Positions 1 through 11,912 of a stretch of DNA of 64,000 nt are shown here, piece after piece; positions within the stretch are counted from its first letter, which is position 1; every line of letters starts with the position of its first letter. Origin of the DNA: Gnetum montanum (Eukaryota > Streptophyta > Gnetopsida > Gnetales > Gnetaceae); contig MNCI01019003.1 of the NCBI GenBank assembly GCA_015680685.1, positions 475,053 through 539,052 on the forward strand, written 5' to 3'. The notes under the pieces were generated by a model that worked only from the letters and a program-made list of their open reading frames with translations, was not told the DNA's origin and did no database searches. A program made the position numbers and the translations under genes.

Positions 1-1603
1 AAATTTACAGAGGGTGTAGTATTTTGGTCCTTGAAAGAACTGTCATTGTAGTCACTCCCAAGTAAGGATAATATGGTATGATAATTATCACAAGAATACT
101 TGGTTTTTTAGGATGACTAGAATTTTCCATATCTATGCTATGAATTTATCCTTCTTACCAAACCAATGACTGAACCATATCTACATGTGATCTTAGCCTT
201 CTTGCTTGCTAAGACACATGAGGATCAATGCATAGCAATTGTTAACATTTTGTCAAAGTTGATTATTTTTTCTAATAATTGTTTAGGTGAGAGAGAAAAA
301 AATTATTACACCTAACTTTTCTACCATGAGATGCAATGCCATGTAATAGAAATCAATATTAATTATCACAGTCTTGTTGGGTTTTGATGAATTTGAGTTT
401 TAATTTTTTTTTTGTCAATTTTTGATAATTCAAGTAAACTAAAAAATGTAGTCAACCCATTCAAACAAAGTTTCATAAGATTCCAACTTAGTTCAGTCAA
501 CTTAAGGATGTGATCAATCCTATAAAATGGATTTACAATATGATCAATCAAATTTATGTGGGTGACTTGACTATGAGAAATTGAAATTTTTCTAATTTTG
601 TAACTATGGTAACTATGCAATTTGAATGAGTTTTAAGCTAATATTTGACTTAGTGGAAAGGTCATTTTACAATCTATAACTTTGTAAAATTTCATACCAA
701 TTAAAATTTATTTGATTATTTAAATTTGGCTTGAAAAATGACTCTTGGAAAAACATGTTTAGCTTCCAAAGTAGAAATTGATAATTTTTAAGAGCAATGT
801 CTTTACAATCTAAGAGATTTATGGAGTGAGTAAGTAGTTGATATGAAGCTCTTTGAATAATTAACTTTCTTGAAAAATTTAGACTTGATTTGATAGTTAA
901 AATTTGTTACAAAATTGTGGCTTGAATGTGATTGTTCAACTTCTAAAATTCAATAAATATTGATGGCACTTGCAAATCTTGATGAAATTATTGAATCCAA
1001 GTACAAAATTGAAGTTGAATCTATTTAAAGATAAAGTATAAAATTAATCATCAATGAACAATGAATTTGAAATGGATTAATGATGTGTAGATTCTTATAT
1101 TAATGAATTAGGAATGTTAGTTAATTTAATGAATTGATGATGGATGATGAAAAGTGTTAGAGTGTTGAATGATGAACAAATGAATAAGTGATGAATAATA
1201 AATAGATGTATTATACCTACGTTTTTTGACATTTCCACAACTTAGACAAGTGTGGTTTCAACATTGTGACATCCACTTGAGCCATAAAAATTCCCTCAAA
1301 ACCATCATCATAAGTCATGATTTGGGCTTCCATGGACATGAAAAGGTGCTCTTAATCATGATCCAATATATGAGCATCAATTTGGATGCTTCTGGTAATT
1401 TTGAGAATACAAAATTGACAAGTTTCATCCAAGTGAGACTAACAATGTGTCTACATCACCACACTAAGGCTTGTCTCTTAGCCTTAATTTTGCCTCCATT
1501 AAATCGCTAGTGACCAATCTACATCCGCCCATTAATCGTTCTAAGAAAATATTAAATAACATTTTTATTTGACTTATGAACTTTTATTTTTAATGAAAGA
1601 GAT
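1..1603. other. AT-rich DNA without recognised gene
   Basis: No reading frame here shows a family I recognise. The longest plus-strand frame (1226-1510) has no domain and ordinary composition. The stretch is the left target flank of element E1. Its last five bases (GAGAT, 1599-1603) are repeated just after the element at 9994-9998, so this DNA was continuous with the DNA after 9998 before E1 inserted. Confidence 0.6.
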
Positions 1604-2411
1604 TGATGAGACATCATTTGGGGCAACCATGATATCACATCGTTTACTACGATATCGCGTATGCGATATCACAGCCCACCGCCAGTCCCATAAATAAGAG
1701 GCAGCTCTCCCTTGTTTCTAAGTTTTTAGATTTATATTATAGCTAGACTCTGGTAGTTTTATCCCTCCAGAGTTAGAATATTTTCTAGTGTATGCCTGTA
1801 GTGTGGTGAATGTAATTGTACGGCATCCTTTATTCAAGTGTGACGTACTTCGACACGCACATGATCGACAATAAAGATCAAGATTACTTCATCATTGTAG
1901 CATTCACTTTGTTTATTTATTTGTTATTTACTACTTTCCTAATTAGTCTCTCTCACCCTTAAACTCATGTTAAAATGCGGAATGAGTACGACTTGATTAC
2001 GAACATTTAAGTGTGACTACTTGGTAACCCAGTAGCGTACCTAGGATCTACGCTTGGTAATCCCAGTGGTAGTTATGCACAAAGTCCAAGATGTGTACGG
2101 ATAATCAAGGAACAGATGCTCATCGCACTTAGGCTAGATTAGATTCTCTTACCCATTTCTCCTAGCATAGTTAATATTACTTTCCATTTTCTTCAAGAGT
2201 AGCATTAGATTAGAAACCCATCATACACCTCACTCTAGACTAAACCATAGGTGATAAAGCTAATACTAGTCTAGGTGGGAAAATAGTGAAGTGCGACCTA
2301 AGGCTAACTGTCTAGGTGCCACAACTAGTCTATCTATGGAGTTCGACTGGATCGTGCATGAAAATGCTTGTATTCATATGGTTGAGTGTAGGGGTACCTC
2401 GCCACTCATCA
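1604..2411 (+). repeat. E1 5' LTR
   Basis: Pairs with 9183-9993. It starts TG and ends CA. A TATA-like box (CATAAATAAG, 1688-1697) follows a near-perfect palindrome (1651-1670). The two LTR copies differ at many scattered sites, mostly C/T and G/A changes, plus small indels, so the insertion is old. The same LTR superfamily recurs in B (23600-24420), E3 (58112-58955) and E4 (62483-63208). Confidence 0.9.
1651..1697 (+). promoter_or_regulatory. LTR promoter: palindrome plus TATA box
   Basis: GATATCGCGTATGCGATATC at 1651-1670 is self-complementary except for one pair. It is followed about 17 bp later by a TATA-like box at 1688-1697. In the 3' LTR the same place holds a decayed copy around 9213-9250 and a better TATA box (TATAAATAAG, 9268-9277). 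The conserved position just upstream of TATA suggests a binding site for a dimeric protein. Function is inferred. Confidence 0.6.
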
Positions 2412-2430
2412 TAGGCGCCGTTGCTAGGGA
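2412..2430 (+). other. E1 primer-binding site, tRNA-Asp type
   Basis: The sequence directly after the 5' LTR, TAGGCGCCGTTGCTAGGGAT, matches the complement of the plant tRNA-Asp 3' end (TGGCGCCGTTGCCGGGGAT) with only a few mismatches. Athila-type elements use this primer. Its position fixes the LTR boundary and the sense strand. Confidence 0.85.
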
Positions 2431-2551
2431 TGGTGCTAGTTATCTAGATTAGTTATATCATACAAGGTTGTTGTATAAGGACTTGACGATATATATCTTA
2501 GGAAAAAGAAATAATTATTAAAAAGTCACATATACATTCACACACAACTTC

Positions 2552-4494
2552 ATGACCATGCCTCCCCTACAAGATTATGATAATTCCACATTTAGTGAGG
2601 AAGTTCATTGGAGAACCAACGAATTATATGACGATGAAGATTGGAGTATACAACCTGAAGTGGGGGTTTCTTATAAACATGAAAAAAAGCAACGTCATCC
2701 CAATGCATGAAGGCATAACTTACAAGATGAAGATGAACACCTACTGGCCACTACAAGCTTAAAGCAAATACAGGATTTTGTTCAAATCTCACGAAGGCAT
2801 CGTAAAGAGAGCTGTCTACCCAGGCTCGATTTAAACAACTTCCCTACTATTTCAGAAGGCTATGACTTAGATCCATATCAACATTTACAAGCCTTCTACT
2901 ATGCCTGCACATGGAACAACATTGATAATGGGTGGAAAAAACTTAAGCTCTTTCCTATGACACTCATTGACCAAGAAAAAGTATGGTATAGATTGTTAAA
3001 ACCAAATTCGATACAACACTGGTTAACAATAATAGAAGTCTTTAACAAAAAATATCAAACCTATGCAAGAGTGTTAGCCTTGAGGAAACAAATCCAAGGA
3101 TGGAAACAAGCACAACATGAACCCTTGGACATGGCCTTGGAATGATATTATGCACTGTTAAACAATTGCCTAGGCCATGGGTTTTTCGAGGAAAGGCTAA
3201 TGTATCATATTATTGATGGGCTTAGAAATGAAACAAGAGAGACCTTAGGAATGTATGCCCAAGGTCAACTACACGAAATACGAACCCATCAAATCCAAGA
3301 GCTTATTAAGTAGGTAGCAAAAGAAGAAGGAGAATTGGCTAGATGGGAGAGTGCTGAAAAATATCAACAGGACCAAAATTTCAATTTAACAAGGGTCCAT
3401 GATCATAAAAAGGAGAAATCAAAAAATCTCAAGGTGGAAACATCATCTTTGCCAACACAACAAACATTAGAAGAAATCAAGGCAAAGATAAATAAGATGT
3501 TGGAATGGACGTATCCAAAGTGTGGAGAATTTATCAACATTATTGGAGATAGAGTTTTGACAACCCAAGAAGCAAGACAAAACATTAGACAATCGGAAAT
3601 AAGGGATAAGAAAAATAAGAGCTCAACTACCAATCATATGTATGAATGCAAAATATGCATGTATGATCACCCCAAATGCTAATACCCAATATTGTTACAT
3701 TTACATAAGCATTGGGGAAACATGTTACATCTAGAGTTCATACAGAGATACTATCTATGTTCGATCACAGTGGCAACAATCCTAGTCATGGGGGAGACCA
3801 CCCTTGGACTGGAGACACCCTTTATATTATCCAAATCCAAACTCTTATCTTCTTCAACATCCTATTTCGCCAACTGGGCCAACATACTCTATCTCACCAC
3901 AGTACCATTCTCCTCAATACTATCAATCCATACCTCCAACACAACCACCACCTTGTGCACCTTATACTCCTCCTAACTTTCAACATTCTCATCCTTTCCC
4001 TCCTTCCACAGTGCCACCAACTGTTCCTAAGGTGCCTGCACCATAGTAACAACCCACGAACATCACTTGTGCTACTACTTTTAATAGTAATGAGAAACCT
4101 CAGAAACATCAAAATCACCCCTTATTTAAACATGGCCATAAGAAGGGACAACACAATTCCGAGGCCACTGCATCCTCCAACTCAACACAAGTCCAACACT
4201 ATGGTGCACCCTTACCTTCGAACCCAATGCCTCATGTAACTTCATCAAGGCCACGAACTCACACTCCAACAACAATACGGCCTAATGAACACAAAAATGG
4301 AGAGCGAAAACCCAATCCTTGCATACCATCTAACAGTCTCAAACATCATAGTGGGTCAACTCATTATCTGGGAACTATATCGTGTAAATTTTTCCACTAT
4401 GCTCATTATAATCAAGTGTGTGAACCCCGATGGGGTAAGTATGGCCAAAGCTCCAATACTTCCAACATGCAAAGATCCTCATCCTTCATTTATT
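2552..4494 (+). pseudogene. gag: E1 gag, broken
   Basis: The chosen start is ATG 2552 after a roughly 120-bp leader. The frame runs to 3682 with stops at 2708 (TGA), 3143 (TGA) and 3311 (TAG). A frameshift near 3673 moves it to another frame, which continues to 4494 with further TAG codons. The retrotransposon gag core lies at about 2880-3310 (motif KLFPMTLIDQEKVWY, then a QIQGWKQ stretch). A Cys/His cluster (CKICMYDH) near 3650 resembles the Athila-type finger. The tail (3740-4494) is rich in Pro, Gln, Asn and His. Product: nucleocapsid precursor. The minus-strand gag at 21780-22946 shares its core pattern. Confidence 0.8.
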
Positions 4495-4545
4495 AATCCT
4501 TTCTGTCCTCAACCGTTTAGTTATGGGGGATATCCCCCATTCTAA

Positions 4546-6475
4546 TAAAAAGTAGGATTAATAACCATTTTTTATTTTCTTTAATTTTAAAACTTTTTGT
4601 TTTTCAGTTTTTCATTTTTCAAATTTTTGTTTTATCTTTTTATCTTTTTGTGTTTTTGTCTTTTTATGTTTTTGTAAGTAATCTCGTCTATGAATAAAAC
4701 ACTCATGTGGATCATTGGTTGACGTGTGTTCTATGTTATTAAGTCATGAGTGATCAATTATTTGGAATAGTGAGCCCATTACACCCACTCATCCATTCTA
4801 CCAATAAGCGAGTCTATTTGAGGGTATAGTGATATTCTTGACATTTTTTAAAAAAGCTTAAAATTAATTTTGTGTTCATTGTACCCTGAATGAAGAAGGA
4901 TGGACCAAGAGGGAATGATTAGGGTGTGACATCAAGGGGACTTGTGGATTCTCTTTGGTGACGTCTATGAGAGTTATCATGCAACGTAGTTGTACTAAGA
5001 TCCTTGTAGATCTAACAAAAAATGGGAGTAAGAGTAATCAAACGGGCACTCAAAAATCCAATGCTATTCTAGGGGGTTCCACTGGAAAGACATGCACCCA
5101 TGCATGAAGGTTGGCGACTTCTCTGGATTTAGTATTCAAAAAGAAAAAGAAAGAGAAAAAGAAAAAGAAAAACAAAGTGCCATAAAAAAAAAGTCACTCC
5201 TCCCTTGAATAAAATGCCAAATGATCGTATGCCTTGTTATTATGGTGCTCTCATAGTTGTTCATCATGGGATGAAACAATGCAATGTCACTGATTAGAGG
5301 AATGGACTTGGTCCTGATCTTGGAATGATGGGTTACTAACATGTTAATCATGCTTTTCACACAAGATTCACTGTACCCTAGGTCAGTTACCTCATGTCCC
5401 AATCTCTATGATCCCTTTCTATAGTTCGTCTCATCTCACTATTCGTGTAATTGTAGCTCATGTCCCATGTAGCATATAATTTTCATCTCATTCTAGTGAT
5501 ATTTACATGTGTGTGTTTTGTAGACTTAGTGTGGATTACATTTAACCCTTCTAATGCCCATGGACACTTTAAGTGTTGTTACACAAGGTCATTATAGGTT
5601 GAAACCTGCTTTGGGGAGGACCCACTTATGTAATCTTCTGTAATCTTCACTTATGATATAGCTCACACACACCATTTCTCACCCTCAACTTATTTTTCAT
5701 AAAGTTCTTTCCCTACTATTATCCCTCTGAATTTCAACGTTCCTATGTACCATTACATAGCCTTTTTCTTACCACCCAAGGTTTTATTGATAAAATCTAC
5801 ACCGTCATCATTAATTGTGCCTTTCAAGTTAATGGAATTACCCTAGAACCCCTTAATAATTTCCAATGTCCTCAATGTCCAATGTTAATTTCAAGAAAAT
5901 CCTTAAAAAATTCGGTATTTTCATGGTGTCTCATGTCACTAGGGACATGATATCGTGTACGCGATGTATCGTATGCGATATCGCGTTGCTGCAACCTATA
6001 AATAGGTGACCCCCCTGCAACAGTTAGCATCATTTTTTCATTCACACGAGGGAGTTTTTGAAATTTTTCTCTACGACTTGCGATTAAGCGACCCTTGCTT
6101 TTTTCACTATATTTTGCTCGCTGGTACTCCGATTTTCATTCCGTTTGAAACTACTTGAACCTGGAGTGTTCAGCTTAGTTGTGGGGGAGGGACACTTGTC
6201 GAAAAGTGCCTAACATTTTTGAAATTTATCATCATCCAAAGGACATCAGCTAGGATAATTAACTATAACACTTGGAATAATTGTGCCTAAAAATCATTTA
6301 ATCCCTAGGTATACCGGGAAACTAAAATGGAAACCACCTAAGTCACAAGACTCATTATTACAAAATTTCGGGAACTATCACACATGATAACATAATATCA
6401 TTAATTAAGATAAGAAGTAAGGTATAAATTAACTTCAAAAAAAACCTTACTAACAATTGACCCATGTGATTGTAG
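4546..6475 (+). other. E1 spacer between gag and ORF2
   Basis: No coding domain was found where pol would be expected. The spacer holds a T-rich run (about 4565-4680), a 40-bp purine-only tract of AAAGAG type (5138-5177) that resembles an internal polypurine tract, and a promoter-like block at 5949-6006. The last bases before the ORF2 start (TGTGATTGTAG, ending 6475) look like a 3' splice site, so ORF2 may be expressed from a spliced mRNA. The splice is an inference. Confidence 0.55.
5949..6006 (+). promoter_or_regulatory. Putative internal promoter of E1 ORF2
   Basis: Two halves of the GATATCG...CGATATC palindrome lie in tandem (5949-5965 and about 5966-5985), followed by TATAAATAGG at 5997-6006. 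This is the same palindrome-then-TATA order as in the LTR promoters, but it sits inside the element about 470 bp upstream of the ORF2 ATG. It could be the relic of an LTR brought in with ORF2, or a true second promoter. Confidence 0.5.
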
Positions 6476-9008
6476 ATGGCCCCGAAACGTGGAAAACAGA
6501 AAGGTCCTACCCAGGGTGGAAGCAAACAATCTCAGAGAGGTGGAAGAAAAAGACCTACCAGACAACATGTAGAATAAGAGGATCAATCATTTAGCATTCA
6601 TCAAGATGAACCTTCTATTGGATAGTTCAGGTAGGCAGAAGGAGGAGCTACTGTTGTGCCTAAACTGGGACAACAACTCATATTGCCTCAAGATTGTGTT
6701 CAAGCTATCCATGAAAAGTCCACATTTGCTACGGTGATTGTGGAATTGAACTTTGAATAATTTGAAGAGTTTTCTCTTAAGGCTGTTAGGGATCACCTCA
6801 AAGGGTCTCCCTTATGGCCTATCCTCTCGAAAAGTGGTGCCTAGTACCTAGGAGAGACGTACCAATTTTGGCACAATAAGGAGCAAGGCACCACTGTTAA
6901 TATTTGTGGTGTGATAGTTGACATATTTGCGCAAGCCATTTCAGAAGTGTTAAACCTTCTGAATACAGGGCTTAAGGTTTTTCAGTTATCCACCTGTTTA
7001 GACCCTAATGTGCGAAAGGATTGGTTGGAGAAGGCTTATGGCAGAGATAAAACATTTGGTGAGTTAATGACGGAAGAGACGGTTTACTTCAAAATTGGAA
7101 CATATCACCTCTTCCCCACAAAGGGGCTAAAAAGAATATCGACGTATGCAACTAGAGGATGTGTAGTGTTGATGGGAAAGGTTAACGCTAACCTACCCCA
7201 TCTATATTTGATGAAGATCCTGAGGCAGTTCGAAGAACGAAAGATAGGGAAGATAGCATTGCCTTTTCCTTGTCTTATCAGAAAGGTTTGCCAACATGCT
7301 GGTATTCGGGGATACATCAATGATGTCCTCCAAAAAGCCCAAACTGCTTCATATGCTGAATTGCTAAAGGCGCTAGCTCCAAGAAAAAGCACTGGTGAAG
7401 AGCTGGGACCAGAACAAGAAGAAGAACATATGGCTAGACCTAGTCAACCTCCAACCATGAGTCCTAGCCAACAACAAGAAGTAGGGCCTAACACAGGCCA
7501 TGATCAGCCGCCACCACTGCAAGACTACAAACCGTCGATAAGCCATCTTAGGGTCATCCCTGAAATGATCAATTGGGGAAGTCGTGATGATGCAAACCTC
7601 TTCCATCTCATCGATGATGCCATTTAGCCTACAATTTTGTTGGATCGCACAAANTGCTCAAACTTTGGCTGGAAGCTCAATGACTCCTGTGGAACATGAG
7701 GATGTACTTGATCGATTACTTCAAACAAGGAAAGTAATGACGTCCCTATTTGACATTCCTTAGGATGTTACAGCAATTCAATTAGATCTCATTTCCACAA
7801 AGGGGAAGCTGGTCTTATCAGAAGTGACGACCGAGCATCCTAAAGCTGAAGTGCAGAAACTACAAGAGCAGATCATGGCCTTACAAGGAGCACAGCAAGA
7901 CCCTCTACAATTTTTTCCCATAGACCAGCTAGAAAATTTTGGAACGGAGCAACTAACCAAATTAATAGTGGAGAATAAAAGGGTGGCTGATGAGAAAGAG
8001 AAGGTTGTTTGGGATGCCTCCGCAGCATAGGCGCAAACTCATGCGCATATTAAGGCACTCAGAGCCTTACAAGAAGAAAACAAGTAGCTGGTTGCAAACA
8101 ACCTTCGGTTGACCACTGTAGAAAAGCAAAAGAATGTTCTCAATGAACACTTTCATCAATTATGAGAACAATTCATCTGGGTCAACTGAGATGTAAGCCG
8201 TTTAGTTAGAGAAAATTGAACCCTATAGATGGAGGAGGTACGCGCCATTCATCAAAAGTCAGTGATAGAGATAAGCGCGTGGCAGAACGAGGCTAAACAA
8301 CATGAGAAGCTAAAGGAGCATTTCTGCGATCAGGTGGGGATGTATAAATAGGTCCTTGAAAAGGATATCCATATGGCCAAGGCCCAAATCAACACTATCA
8401 GTGCTCAACACATTGATTGGCGGGCTGTATTGGACACATATGCCTTCACCCACCAAGTGGAAGTTAAGAGTCGGGACCTGCAGATTTATGATTTGATAAA
8501 ATACATGGAGTTGGTAAACTTGAGATATGCCAACCTTTCCATGTTAACAATAGGGCACCCGAGGATAGAGTTCGAGCAGTAGGTAGCAACCACCCACATC
8601 AAATACGAAGTAGAATTTTTAGAGCACAAGAAGCTAGTGGAGAAACTCGATGTTGCAAATTCTGAACTTGAGGTGGTAAAAGCTAGCTACTAGGGACAGA
8701 AAGATGTCACAACAGACTTGGCTCAATGGCTAGCATACTTTTATGAGTACAAGGATAAAGACAGAGCCTATGTGGGGGAACGACGGGTGTTCGCAGCTTG
8801 GTATGTCAAGGCCAACCAAATGTTTCCGCAACTACACTGTCTGTGGGAGGTGCCAACTCCATCAAACATTGGAACATTAGCATGGATAGCACAAGACCCT
8901 CAGACTGAAGAGGAGAAGCTCCAGGCCATACCTCAACACCATCAAGCCTTAAATCTTGGAGCACAAGACAAAGGGAAGGCACCAATGGAGGAGCCACCGC
9001 CACCATGA
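6476..9008 (+). pseudogene. E1 ORF2: accessory protein with basic N-terminus and long coiled coil, broken
   Basis: The start is ATG 6476 (MAPKRGKQKG, very basic). The frame is open with scattered stops to 7625, then shifts and continues in another frame to the TGA at 9006-9008, about 840 codons. Part 1 (6800-7390) looks globular and may be related to the extra ORF or 'putative plant transposon protein' of Athila elements. Part 2 (7400-7560) is rich in Pro, Gln and Glu. Part 3 (7820-8720) has heptad-like Leu/Glu/Lys/Gln repeats and reads as coiled coil. The end is Pro-rich (APMEEPPPP). Almost every stop is a TAG or TAA where CAG or CAA is expected. A single N lies at 7654. Molecular function is unknown; identity is tentative. 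Confidence 0.6.
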
Positions 9009-9172
9009 ACTACATGAGTTCCAAATTTTTTGTAGTTGTAGCATATTCCATGTGTTGTGTATTTATTTATTTTTCTTCCCACACTGCGGAATCATCCCAT
9101 TTTTTCCATCTAATAATCCCATACCTATCCACTGTGTAATCATTGTAACTTGAGGATGAGTTTTTATTCAGT

Positions 9173-9182
9173 TGTGGAGGCA
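9173..9182 (+). other. E1 polypurine tract
   Basis: TGTGGAGGCA directly precedes the 3' LTR. The equivalent CATGGAGGCA precedes the E3 LTR (58102-58111), and CATGGGGGTA, read on the minus strand, precedes the E4 LTR. It is the expected plus-strand DNA priming site. Confidence 0.6.
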
Positions 9183-9993
9183 TGATGAGACATCATTTGG
9201 GGCAACCACGATATTGCATACACAATATCTCATGCCCAGACGCGATATCACAGCCTGCCACCAATCCTATAAATAAGAGGCGGCTCTCCCTTGTTTCTAA
9301 GTTTTTAGATTTAGACTGTAGCTAGAATCTGGCAGTTTTATCCCTCCAAAGTTAGAATATTTTATAGTGTATGCCTGCAGTGTGGTGAATGCGATAGTAC
9401 GACATCCTTTAAGTGTGATGTATTGAACATGCACATGACCAGCAATAAAGATCGAGATTACTTCATCATTGCAGCATTCACTTTGTTTATTTATTTATTT
9501 AATTGTTATTTACTACTTTCCTAATAAGTCTCTCTCACCCTTAAACTCATGTTAAAACACGGAATGAGTACGACTTAATTACGAGCATTTAAGTGTGACT
9601 ACTTGGTAACCCAGTATCATACCTAGGATCTACACTTGGTAATCCTAGTGGTAGTCATGCACAAAATCCAAGATGTGTATAGATAATCAAGGAACGAATG
9701 CTCATCGCACTTAGGCTAGATTAGATTCTCTCACCCTTTTCTCCTAACTTAGTTAATATTACTTTCCATTGCCTTTAGGAGTAGCATTAGATTAGAAACC
9801 CATCATACACCTCACTCTGGACTAAATCATACATGACAAAGCTAATACTAGTCCAAGTGGGAAGACAACGAAGTGTGACCTAAGGCTAACTATCTAGGTG
9901 CCACAACTAGTCCGTCTACGGAGTTTGACCGGATCACGTGTGAAAATGCTTGTATTCATATGGTTGAGTGTAGGGGTACCTTGCCACTCATCA
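9183..9993 (+). repeat. E1 3' LTR
   Basis: Matches 1604-2411 over its whole length, with TATA box 9268-9277 (TATAAATAAG). It ends CACTCATCA and is followed by the GAGAT target duplication (9994-9998). Confidence 0.9.
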
Positions 9994-9998
9994 GAGAT

Positions 9999-10825
9999 AA
10001 AATTACATGGCTTTGTTTTCTAATTTACATGTTTTTTTGTAGTAAATATGATGTTTAATCACTTTAAACATTGGAAAATGATGCTCATGGATTATCCTAA
10101 GATTGAAACCAAACTAAGGAAAATAATTTAATAGTAAGAATGATGAGTCCAAGTGTATGCTAGAAATAATACTCCCTCTTTTAGGATGCATCTTAGAGTT
10201 ATTAGGCTTGGTCTTGGAATTTAGTCAATCTTTAGTTATATTCAAAACTTGATAGACGTCTTTGATGATCCTTCTTCTTATTTTGTTTGTGGCTCCTTAT
10301 TCTTGACATTGATTACTTTATCTCTTGTTCATGTGCATTTCTACTTGTATTTTGTGCTTTATTTTTCTTTCTCTAAATTTGATTTATGAGTTTGGTTATT
10401 ACTTGGGCTTAAATGGATGTTGGAGGAGGTGTTTTTAGTTTTAATTCTTGATTTTTTTTCATGAGTTTCTTCTATCAACTAAACTGAGAATGATTCCTTC
10501 TTAATGTTTTCTTCTAGTGAAATTTTTAAAGCAACTTTCTCTTCTTTAGTCTTTAACATCTTTTAAATTCATTTCTTGTTTTGTAATAACAAAGGCAATA
10601 TCTTTTTCTTCTTTGAAAAGTTCATTGAGACACAAGTTTTAAGTCTTCAATCTCTTCTTTCCTTTTCTTGCTCTTTGGAAGAATGATGTGTCACTACAAT
10701 AAACAATTGTTAACAAATGTCATGTAATTTTTTTTAAAGAAAACATTAAAATTTTTCCAAAAAATAAATATTTACTTTTGTAGATACCTTAATGCATAAA
10801 AACTTCCTTAGGATCATATACATAT
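9999..10825 (-). other. Right flank of E1, possible copia gag relic on the minus strand
   Basis: Read on the minus strand, about 10250-10700 encodes a broken run rich in Lys, Glu, Ser and Leu (for example KTKEEKVALKISLEENI). It resembles the charged coiled-coil part of gag in plant copia elements. There is no zinc knuckle and no long open frame, so this is a weak call. The rest of the stretch is AT-rich with nothing recognised. Confidence 0.3.
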
Positions 10826-11030
10826 TGTTGATGCATAAATTTTGGTCATGCCAACACTCGAAAAACTCATTTGAGGAGACTATTGCCTAGGGCGCCTCCC
10901 GTATGGGTACGGAAACCCGGGAATAGTCTCAGCTAGAGAGAGCCATGTGACTAAGTGATAGAGAGAGAGAGAGAAAACATAGAGAGAAATAAAGCATGAA
11001 AAGAAAAACTAAAGGAGAGAGAAACAGGAA

Positions 11031-11634
11031 CCATCGACAGGATGCATGGTTGTGTTGCCGCAAGAATCATGTGTAGCTGCAATCAAACATCACCAATGCC
11101 CTGTGAACCGCCAACTGCATAAATATAAATCCACCACCACCACATGCCATTTTCTAAAATAAAAGAAGATGAAGAGAAGATCCATCGACAAGATGCATGG
11201 TTATGTTGCTGCAAAAATCATGTGTAGTTGCGATCAAACATCACCAAAACCCTGCAAACCGCCAACTGCATAAATATAAATCCACCACCAGCACATGCCA
11301 TTTTCTGAAATAAAAGAAGATGAAGAGAAGATCCATCGACAAGATGCATGGTTATGTTGCTGCAAAAATCATGTGTAGTTGCGATCAAACATCACCAAAA
11401 CCCTGCGAACCGCCAACTGCATAAATATAAATCCACCACCAGCACATGCCATTTTCTGAAATAAAAGAAGATGAAGAGAAGATCCATCGACAGGATGCAT
11501 GGTTATGTTTCCGCAAGAATCATGTGTAGCTGCGATCAAACATCACCAATGCCCTGTGAACTGCCAACTGCATAAATATAAATCCACCACCACCACTTGC
11601 CATTTGCTGAAATAAAAGAAGATAAAAGAACCAC
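11031..11634. repeat. Four-copy 151-bp tandem repeat
   Basis: The motif CCATCGACAGGATGCATGG (or CAAGATG variant) starts at 11031, 11182, 11333 and 11484, exactly 151 bp apart each time. Each unit ends with CCACCACCA, CACATGCCATTT and AAATAAAAGAAGATGA. The middle copies are nearly identical, so the array has expanded or been homogenised recently compared with its surroundings. No open frame runs through it. Confidence 0.9.
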
Positions 11635-11808
11635 ATGCCATCTGCTGAAATAAAAGAAGATAGAAAGAACCACATGCCATCTGCTGAAANNNNNNNNNNN
11701 NNNNNNNNNNNNNNNNNNNNNNNNNNNNNNNNNNNNNNNNNNNNNNNNNNNNNNNNNNNNNNNNNNNNNNNNNNNNNNNNNNNNNNNNNNNNNNNNNNNN
11801 NNNNNNNN
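11593..11808. repeat. 38/39-bp minisatellite running into an assembly gap
   Basis: The tail of the 151-bp unit (CCACATGCCATCTGCTGAAA and the A/G-rich piece after it) is repeated alone at 11593, 11631 and 11670 with periods of 38 and 39 bp. The run enters 119 unknown bases (11690-11808). The gap very likely hides more copies. Frames translated through the Ns are meaningless. Confidence 0.8.
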
Positions 11809-11912
11809 AAAAAAATAAACAAAGGCCCCATGCCAAGCAAGCATGTGCGTGTTGGTATCAACACTTAGCCCCCAACCGAAAAGGAAAAGAGAAAACAAAA
11901 TGGTCAAGCCAT

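Larger units (their letters stand above)
1604..9993 (+). mobile_element. E1: complete Athila-like Ty3/gypsy LTR retrotransposon, non-autonomous
   Basis: Seen: two LTRs of about 810 bp that start TGATGAGACATC and end CACTCATCA, a perfect 5-bp GAGAT duplication on both sides, a primer site next to the 5' LTR and a purine-rich stretch before the 3' LTR. Inside are a decayed gag (2552-4494) and a second long broken frame (6476-9008). I find no protease, reverse transcriptase, RNase H or integrase motif in any frame. Known: a PBS matching tRNA-Asp is typical of Athila-type elements. Inferred: E1 was mobilised in trans by a full-length relative and is now dead, since both genes carry stops. Confidence 0.9.

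Noticed and set aside
2412-2430. tRNA-Asp gene
   Set aside because: Only the 3' end complement is present, next to an LTR; it is a primer-binding site.
6911-7627. An intact 238-codon host gene
   Set aside because: It is the longest open part of the broken E1 ORF2; the frame continues on both sides with stops and a shift, and lies between paired LTRs.
11031-11634. CRISPR-like regular repeats
   Set aside because: Units are 151 bp and continuous without unique spacers, in a plant genome; it is an ordinary tandem array.
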